Shown piece after piece: positions 58,585-64,000 of a stretch of 64,000 bases of DNA; position 1 is the stretch's first letter, and the number at the start of each line of letters is the position of its first letter. Both the position numbers and the translations under genes were made by a program. Source of the stretch: Blattabacterium cuenoti (lineage in GTDB: Bacteria; Bacteroidota; Bacteroidia; Flavobacteriales; Blattabacteriaceae); assembly GCF_014252295.1 (NCBI RefSeq), contig NZ_CP059215.1:389681-453680 (forward strand). Reading direction: 5' to 3'. The notes under the pieces were generated by a model. The model had not been told where the DNA came from, made no database searches, and was given only the letters and a program-made list of their open reading frames with translations.

Positions 58585-60246
58585 ATGAAAAAAACATTTA
58601 AAGAATACAATTTTTTTAACAGTAGTATCCTTAAAGCTTTGGAAAAAATTGGATTTCAATACCCTACTCCTATACAGGAAAAAATTATTCCATTATTATT
58701 ATCCTTAGGAGAAGAAGAAGAAAGAGATGTTATAGCATTATCTCAAACAGGAACTGGAAAAACTGCAGCTTTTGGATTGCCAATTATACAAAAAATAGAT
58801 TACAATATAACTAATCCTCAAGCTTTTGTTTTATGTCCCACTAGAGAGCTTTGTATACAGATTACTCGTGATCTATGTCGTTTTTCTAAGTTTTTATCAT
58901 CAATTAAAATTATTTCTCTATATGGTGGAGTAAATATAGATTCTCAAATTAAATTATTAAAAAATAAAACACATATTATAATAGGAACTCCTGGTAGAGT
59001 TATTGATTTGATAAAAAGAAAAGAATTGCATCTTGCAAAGATTAAATATTTAATTCTTGATGAAGCTGATGAAATGTTAAATATGGGGTTCAAAGAGGAA
59101 TTAGATTACATAATAAAAATGTTGCCAAAAAAGAGACAAAGTCTTCTTTTTTCAGCTACAATGTCTAAATATATGAACGTCATTGCACATACCTATTTAA
59201 CAGATCCTTTAGAAATAATTACAGGAAAAAAAAATATTGGAGCAGATGATGTAAAACATATATATTATATGGTTAATCATATAAGTAAAAAGTATTTAGC
59301 TCTCAAAAGAATTGTAGATATCAATCCTGGTATTTATGGAATTATATTTTGTAGTACAAAGAAAGAAACTAAAGAAATAGCTGAATATCTAATTAAAGAT
59401 GGTTATAATGCTGATGCTTTATACGGAGATCTTTCACAAACACAACGTGAATTAGTAATGAATAAATTCAGAAATAAAAATTTACAATTTTTAGTTGCAA
59501 CGGATGTTGCTGCTCGTGGAATAGATATTCATAATATAACTCACGTAATTAATTATAACCTTCCAAAAGAAAGCGATATTTATGTGCATAGAAGTGGTAG
59601 AACTGGAAGAGCCGGAAAATCAGGAATTTCCATATCTATAATACAAACTAAAGAAAGTAAAAATTTAAAAGAATTTGAAAGAAAAATAGGAAAAAATTTC
59701 GACCGTATTATGGTTCCTAGTGGAAAAGAAATATGTGAAAAGCAACTTTTCTATTTTATAGAAAAAGTAAAAAAGGTAGTTGTAGATGAAAAACTAATAA
59801 ATAATTTTCTTCCTGGAATACAAAAAAATTTAGAATTCTTTGATAAAGAGGAATTAATAAAACGTTTTTCTTGGATTGAGTTTAATCGATTTATAAATTA
59901 TTATAAAAATTCTAAGGATATAAATCCTATTCACAATAATAGGAATAATAATTTTAGGAATAATAATTTTAGGAAAAAAATTCTATCCAGGTCCAAAAAA
60001 TTCAAAAAAGAATCTTTTTCAAAATTATTTTTGAATAGAGGATTCAAAGATAATTTGACAAAAATGGGATTAATTAATTTGATTAATCAAGCTGTTAATG
60101 ATTCACGTATCCATATTGGACATATAGAAATTTTATCGAATTCTTCTTTGTTTGAAGTAGAAAAACGTTTTAGAAAAAAAATATTAATAGGTATGAGCAG
60201 AATAAATCACCTAGGAAGACCTATTAATATAGAAATTAAAAATTAA
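58585..60246 (+). CDS. deaD: DEAD-box ATP-dependent RNA helicase
   Basis: Unwinds RNA in ribosome assembly or decay. The 553 residues have Q motif [15 protein letters not shown], motif [34 protein letters not shown], motif [13 protein letters not shown], motif III LFSATM, motif [17 protein letters not shown] and motif [16 protein letters not shown] basic Asn/Arg-rich linker with an RNNNF repeat (about residues 450-475) leads to a DbpA-like RNA-binding domain. A small acidic insert (GEEEE) precedes motif I. All catalytic motifs are intact. Confidence 0.95.
   Translation: MKKTFKEYNFFNSSILKALEKIGFQYPTPIQEKIIPLLLSLGEEEERDVIALSQTGTGKTAAFGLPIIQKIDYNITNPQAFVLCPTRELCIQITRDLCRFSKFLSSIKIISLYGGVNIDSQIKLLKNKTHIIIGTPGRVIDLIKRKELHLAKIKYLILDEADEMLNMGFKEELDYIIKMLPKKRQSLLFSATMSKYMNVIAHTYLTDPLEIITGKKNIGADDVKHIYYMVNHISKKYLALKRIVDINPGIYGIIFCSTKKETKEIAEYLIKDGYNADALYGDLSQTQRELVMNKFRNKNLQFLVATDVAARGIDIHNITHVINYNLPKESDIYVHRSGRTGRAGKSGISISIIQTKESKNLKEFERKIGKNFDRIMVPSGKEICEKQLFYFIEKVKKVVVDEKLINNFLPGIQKNLEFFDKEELIKRFSWIEFNRFINYYKNSKDINPIHNNRNNNFRNNNFRKKILSRSKKFKKESFSKLFLNRGFKDNLTKMGLINLINQAVNDSRIHIGHIEILSNSSLFEVEKRFRKKILIGMSRINHLGRPINIEIKN
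59941..59970 (+). repeat. 15-base direct repeat in the helicase linker
   Basis: AGGAATAATAATTTT occurs twice back to back (59941-59955, 59956-59970), giving RNNNF twice in the protein linker, followed by a partial third copy (AGGAA). A small in-frame duplication. Confidence 0.9.
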
Positions 60247-60248
60247 AT

Positions 60249-61328
60249 ATGGCAGGAAATATTTTCGGTAATTTATTTAGAATAAGCACTTTTGGAGAAA
60301 GTCATGGAGTAGCGTTAGGAGGTGTTATTGATGGATGCCCTTCAGGATTAGAATTAAATTTAGAGGAAATTCAATATGAACTAAATCGAAGAAAACCGGG
60401 TCAATCATCTATAGTAACTCCAAGAAATGAACCAGATAAAGTAAATTTTTTATCTGGAATCTTTGAAAATAAAACAACAGGAACTCCTATTGGTTTTATT
60501 GTTTATAACAAAGATCAAAAATCTGATGATTATAAACATATTCAAGATATTTATCGTCCATCTCATTCAGATTTTACATACGAAAGTAAATATGGAATTA
60601 GAGATTATAGAGGAGGAGGTCGTTCTTCTGCAAGGGAAACGATATGTAGAGTTGTAGCTGGATCTATAGCGAAACAATTAATAAAAGATATAAAAATTAC
60701 ATCCTATGTTTCTTCTGTAGGAGAAATATCAGTTAAAAAATCTTATCAGGAATTAGATTTATCTAGAGAATCAATAGAAAAATATTCTATAAGATGCCCT
60801 GATTCATCTGTTGCTAAAGAAATGATATATAAAATTAATAAAATAAAAAGTAAAGGAGATACAATAGGGGGAACAATTACTTGTATAATAGAGAATGTAC
60901 CAAAAGGTATAGGAGAACCTGTTTTTAGTAAATTACATTCAGAATTAGGAAAAGCAATGCTTTCAATTAATGCAGTAAAAGGATTTGAATATGGAAGCGG
61001 ATTCAATGGAACTCAACTAACTGGATCTCAACATAATGATCTTTTTTATAATAAAAGTGGAAAAACTAAAACGAATTTATCCGGTGGAATACAAGGAGGA
61101 ATATCAAATGGAATGGATATTTATTTTAGAATAGCTTTCAAGCCTGTAGCTACAATAATGCAAAAACAAAAAACTCTAGATAAATATGGTAATTTTGTCC
61201 TTATGGAAGGAAAAGGTAGACATGATCCTTGTGTTTTACCACGCGCTATTCCTATTGTAGAATCAATGACTGCATTAGTTTTAGCTGATTATTGGATGTA
61301 TGCGAAATTATCTAAATTAAATAGATAA
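60249..61328 (+). CDS. aroC: Chorismate synthase
   Basis: Last step of the shikimate pathway, giving chorismate for aromatic amino acids, folate and menaquinone. The 359 residues include [100 protein letters not shown] and [20 protein letters not shown]. All FMN- and substrate-binding blocks are intact. Two bases after the helicase gene; miaA starts one base downstream. Confidence 0.97.
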   Translation: MAGNIFGNLFRISTFGESHGVALGGVIDGCPSGLELNLEEIQYELNRRKPGQSSIVTPRNEPDKVNFLSGIFENKTTGTPIGFIVYNKDQKSDDYKHIQDIYRPSHSDFTYESKYGIRDYRGGGRSSARETICRVVAGSIAKQLIKDIKITSYVSSVGEISVKKSYQELDLSRESIEKYSIRCPDSSVAKEMIYKINKIKSKGDTIGGTITCIIENVPKGIGEPVFSKLHSELGKAMLSINAVKGFEYGSGFNGTQLTGSQHNDLFYNKSGKTKTNLSGGIQGGISNGMDIYFRIAFKPVATIMQKQKTLDKYGNFVLMEGKGRHDPCVLPRAIPIVESMTALVLADYWMYAKLSKLNR

Positions 61329-61329
61329 G

Positions 61330-62295
61330 TTGAATAAGAAATCTATTATTTTTATATTAGGACCAACATGTGTAGGAAAAACTGAAATTTCCTTATTTTT
61401 AGCTAAAAAACTAGAAACCGAAATTTTATCTTGTGATTCTAGACAATTTTATAAAGAACTAAGAATAGGAACTTCTATGCCTACTTTAGAAGAACTTTCT
61501 AGTATCCCTCATCATTTTATAGGGCATTTAAGCATTCATCATGTTTATAATGCTAAATTATTTGAAATAGACTGTTTAAAAAAAATTAATAAATTATTTA
61601 AAAAAAAATCTATTTTAATTATAGTTGGGGGATCTGGTTTATATGAAAAAGCTATAACAGAAGGGTTATCAACCCTACCTAAAATAGATTCAAGCATTAG
61701 AAATAATTTGATTTTTCATTTTAAAAAAAATGGAATATCTTTTTTACATGAAGAATTTAAAAAAATTCAATTAAAAATAAAGGATAAAGAGAATAAATCT
61801 ATAATAGATATTTATAACCCTATTCGTTTAATCCGATATTTAGAAATAGTAAAATCTACAGGACATCATCCTTCATTTTTTTTTGAAAAAAAACCAAAAA
61901 AAAGAAATTTTTTTGTATTTAAAATAGGATTGATTATTCCTAGAAATGAAATCTATTATAGAATAAATAATAGAGTAGAAAATATGATGAAAAAAGGATT
62001 GTTAGATGAAGCAAAGGTATATTATTGTCATAGAAATTTAAATAGTTTACAAACTATAGGTTATAAAGAACTTTTTGAGCTTTTTTCCAGGTCCGAAGAA
62101 AAAATTTGTTTGAATGAAACTATAGAAAAAATAAAAATAAATACTAGGAGATATGCTAAAAGACAGTTAACCTGGTACAGAAAAGATCCTTCTATCATAT
62201 GGTTCAATCCAAAAGAAAAAAATAAGATTTTTGATTTTATTTTAAAAAAAATAGTGGGCAATACTGGATTTGAACCAGTGACCTCCTGCTTGTAA
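61330..62295 (+). CDS. miaA: tRNA dimethylallyltransferase, 3-prime end overlapping a tRNA gene
   Basis: Prenylates A37 of tRNAs, preparing the substrate for MiaB (encoded at 41009). A TTG start gives MNKKSIIFILGPTCVGKTEI (P-loop, with Cys where Ala is usual), LSCDSRQFYKELRIGTSMPT, LIIVGGSGLYEKAI and TIGYKELFELFS, then RYAKRQLTWYRKD. The last 13 codons (GNTGFEPVTSCL and stop) are antisense to the tRNA-Val gene; that peptide is a familiar read-through of tRNA antisense. The ancestral stop was probably lost. Confidence 0.93.
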   Translation: MNKKSIIFILGPTCVGKTEISLFLAKKLETEILSCDSRQFYKELRIGTSMPTLEELSSIPHHFIGHLSIHHVYNAKLFEIDCLKKINKLFKKKSILIIVGGSGLYEKAITEGLSTLPKIDSSIRNNLIFHFKKNGISFLHEEFKKIQLKIKDKENKSIIDIYNPIRLIRYLEIVKSTGHHPSFFFEKKPKKRNFFVFKIGLIIPRNEIYYRINNRVENMMKKGLLDEAKVYYCHRNLNSLQTIGYKELFELFSRSEEKICLNETIEKIKINTRRYAKRQLTWYRKDPSIIWFNPKEKNKIFDFILKKIVGNTGFEPVTSCL

Positions 62296-62330
62296 AACAG
62301 ATGCTCTAAACCAAACTGAGCTAATTGCCC
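62255..62330 (-). tRNA. tRNA-Val (anticodon TAC)
   Basis: On the minus strand the 76-base sequence begins GGGCAATTAGCTCAG and ends CCAGTATTGCCCA. It has a seven-base acceptor stem (GGGCAAT with ATTGCCC), D arm, an anticodon loop TTTACAA (anticodon TAC), a GGTTCAAATCC-type T arm and discriminator A. No CCA is encoded. It overlaps the miaA end by 41 bases on the opposite strand. Confidence 0.92.
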
Positions 62331-62371
62331 TTTCCTTCCATTCATTATATTGCAATATATCCATATCTTTT

Positions 62372-62379
62372 CAAATGTA
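62372..62379 (-). promoter_or_regulatory. Candidate -7 box for tRNA-Val
   Basis: On the minus strand TACATTTG matches TAnnTTTG exactly and lies about 42 bases upstream of the tRNA 5-prime end, giving a leader of roughly 35 bases to be processed. No good -33 box is seen. Confidence 0.35.
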
Positions 62380-62390
62380 AGAAAAAATTT

Positions 62391-63638
62391 TTATATTAAT
62401 ATTAATACTTCAGAAACAACAAAAGTGCTTCCACTAATTAAAATTAAATCATTTTTTGATGCTGTTCTTTTAGCAGAAAAAAAAGCATTTTTTACAGAAT
62501 GAAAAAAATTTATTTTCCTACGATCTTGAAATATTTGATAAACCAATATTTTCAAATCACAAATGGGAAATTTTCTTTCAATTTTAGGTTGGCAAAAATA
62601 ATAAAAAGATTGAATAGGAAAATATTTTAATAATTTTTCTACTTTTTTCTCTTTAACGAAACCTAAAACTAAATGCAATTTATTATAAGATTCTTTTTTC
62701 AGTTGATGATTAATCATACAAATACCCTCTTCATTATGAGCTATATCGCAAATAATTTTTGGATAATTTTTTTGTAAAATTTGCCAACGACCTTTCAAAT
62801 GTGTATTCTTTATTACATTTTGTAAACCTTTTTTTATAGATTGATTAGATATAACAATATTTTTTCTATCATGTAGAATATTTACAGTTGTTAATACAAT
62901 ATTTTTATTTAAATCTTGATAATCTGCTTCAAAAGGAATTTTGTATTTGAAATCTTCCTTTTTTTTTATAGAAAAATAAATAGGTGCATTTTTTTTCAAA
63001 GCTTCTTTAAGAAAAAGAATTTTTATATCCTTTGATATTTTTCTTCCTATTATTACTGATACGTTTTTTTTGATTATTCCTGCTTTTTCTGATGCAATTT
63101 TTAATTTACTATTTCCAAGTATTTCTGTATGATCTATGCTAACATTTGTTATTACAGATATTTCTGGAATAATAAGATTAGTAGAATCTAATCTTCCTCC
63201 CAATCCAACTTCAATAATTGCGATATTAACTTTTATTTCTTTAAAATATTGAAAAGCTAAAGCTGTATTCATTTCAAAAAATGAAATTTTTTCTTTTTCT
63301 ATAAATTGTTGATTTTTTTTAATGAAATCAACAATAAAATCTTTTTCTATTAAAATTCCATTACAGGTAATTCTCTCTCTGAAATCTATTAAATGAGGAG
63401 AAGTAAATAATCCAATTTTATATTTTTCTTCTTGTAGAATAGAAGATAACATATGAACTGTAGATCCTTTCCCATTTGTTCCACCCACATGAATACTTTT
63501 AAAATGATTTTGAGGATTCCCTAAATGAAAACAAAAATTTTCTATTCTTTTTAGACCTGGTTTATATGATTTCAATCCTGATGTTTGATAAATTGGAAGA
63601 CGTTCAAAAATCCATTGTACAGTTTCTAAATAATTCAA
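62391..63638 (-). CDS. folC: Folylpolyglutamate synthase / dihydrofolate synthase
   Basis: Adds glutamate to dihydropteroate and folates. A TTG at 63638 gives MNYLETVQWIFERLPIYQTS, matching Bacteroidetes FolC starts; an ATG 15 codons earlier adds KKIYFCCIIFNNWI, a less likely lead. Then come FKSIHVGGTNGKGSTVHMLS (P-loop), FTSPHLIDFRERI, EVGLGGRLDSTNLI, SIDHTEILG and the C-terminal LVLGFVKEKK and ISGSTFVVSEVLI. About 415 residues, complete. Upstream of tRNA-Val on the same strand. Confidence 0.93.
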   Translation of the reverse strand: MNYLETVQWIFERLPIYQTSGLKSYKPGLKRIENFCFHLGNPQNHFKSIHVGGTNGKGSTVHMLSSILQEEKYKIGLFTSPHLIDFRERITCNGILIEKDFIVDFIKKNQQFIEKEKISFFEMNTALAFQYFKEIKVNIAIIEVGLGGRLDSTNLIIPEISVITNVSIDHTEILGNSKLKIASEKAGIIKKNVSVIIGRKISKDIKILFLKEALKKNAPIYFSIKKKEDFKYKIPFEADYQDLNKNIVLTTVNILHDRKNIVISNQSIKKGLQNVIKNTHLKGRWQILQKNYPKIICDIAHNEEGICMINHQLKKESYNKLHLVLGFVKEKKVEKLLKYFPIQSFYYFCQPKIERKFPICDLKILVYQIFQDRRKINFFHSVKNAFFSAKRTASKNDLILISGSTFVVSEVLILI

Positions 63639-63731
63639 GATCCAATTATTAAAAATAATACAGCAAAAATATATTTTTTTCAAAAAATTAATTATATTCG
63701 CATTAGAATTGATTTCTAATTATTTTTTGTA

Positions 63732-64000
63732 ATAGAATCGCATCTACATTTTATTGAAAGAATTATAGAGGAAGATCTAAAAAATGGGTTTCCTGTTGAA
63801 AAAATAAAATTTCGTTTTCCTCCTGAACCAAATGGATATCTTCATATTGGACATATAAAAGCTGCATTACTTAATTTTGAGTTAGGGAAAAAGTACAGTG
63901 CTCCAGTTTATTTAAGATTTGATGATACTAATCCTATAGGAGAAAGTAGGAATTTTATAGAATCTATAAAAAAAGATATTCTTTTTTTAGGTTTTAAATG
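63732..64000 (+). CDS. glnS: Glutaminyl-tRNA synthetase, N-terminal part, cut by the window edge
   Basis: From an in-frame ATA at 63732 the sequence reads IESHLHFIERIIEEDLKNGF, then KIKFRFPPEPNGYLHIGHIK (the HIGH motif), KKYSAPVYLRFDDTNPIGES and IKKDILFLGFK, the GlnRS catalytic N-terminus. The frame is open to the edge, but there is no ATG, GTG or TTG between the preceding in-frame stop (TAA, about 63717) and the conserved region. The start is therefore noncanonical, or the 5-prime end is damaged. It is divergent from folC. Confidence 0.85.
   Translation, partial: MESHLHFIERIIEEDLKNGFPVEKIKFRFPPEPNGYLHIGHIKAALLNFELGKKYSAPVYLRFDDTNPIGESRNFIESIKKDILFLGFK

Noticed and set aside
62255-62295. GNTGFEPVTSCL as a conserved C-terminal motif of MiaA
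   Set aside because: It is the known antisense translation of a tRNA T-arm and anticodon region; the tRNA-Val cloverleaf explains it.
62346-62359. Perfect 14-base palindrome TATATTGCAATATA as an operator
   Set aside because: In such AT-rich DNA short palindromes are common, and no second copy or regulator link was seen. It may only be leader sequence of the tRNA.

Overview
The window is AT-rich (roughly one quarter G+C by eye), almost fully coding, and has the gene order of the Bacteroidetes/Flavobacteriales: miaB, a sigma-54 regulator, lptE, secG, groESL; a DUF3276 protein, an ABC transporter, nusB, yajC, coaE; and dapA, bamD, rpoZ. It has short intergenic gaps, no mobile elements, no CRISPR, few regulators and many poly-A/poly-T runs. 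This points to a reduced-genome flavobacterial insect endosymbiont, most likely Blattabacterium (cockroach/termite symbiont). The genus is an inference from gene content and composition, not from a database match. No gene-free stretch reaches 300 bases. The two longest gaps are about 31651-31886, which holds the SRP RNA, and 21401-21608, the divergent rplM/dnaK promoter region.

Positions 1-21400, all on the minus strand, are one continuous translation supercluster. In transcription order it runs rplM-rpsI-rpsB-tsf, gpmI-map, rpsL-rpsG-fusA, the S10 and spc ribosomal clusters with secY, infA-rpmJ, then rpsM-rpsK-rpsD-rpoA-rplQ and the first codons of eno. Several junctions overlap by 1-17 bases. 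rpmD (L30) is missing from its usual place, map sits upstream of rpsL instead of beside secY, and the L17 gene ends in a 36-base coding minisatellite.

Positions 21600-31650 hold dnaK (plus), then psd, cdsA, ftsH and rsfS (minus), a biotin ligase gene broken at a poly-A run (plus), and yidC and pyrG (minus). From 31750 come the SRP RNA and clpX (plus), obg and adk (minus), lpdA (minus), a transaldolase (plus), then rpoZ, bamD, ferritin, dapA and an RNA-binding protein (minus).

Positions 39778-46401 (plus) carry pncB, miaB, a sigma-54 enhancer-binding protein, lptE, secG and groES-groEL, closed by a strong bidirectional terminator. Then come kdsC, a DUF3276 protein and an ABC exporter (minus), nusB-yajC-coaE-thx (plus), a YugP-like metallopeptidase (minus), an NDH-2 dehydrogenase (plus), menF and a hotdog thioesterase (minus), idi, queD, gcvT, a MATE transporter, a DEAD-box helicase, aroC and miaA (plus), tRNA-Val and folC (minus), and the start of glnS (plus).

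There is no defence island or other clearly new multi-gene system. The most interesting candidate is regulatory. groES and dnaK both carry -24/-12 (sigma-54-like) elements at exactly the same distance from their start codons, and an enhancer-binding protein without a sensor domain is encoded just upstream of groES. Other points worth checking are the frame-shifted birA, the out-of-phase duplication in L17, two genes without a canonical start codon, and an Asp-to-Glu change at a metal ligand of methionine aminopeptidase.
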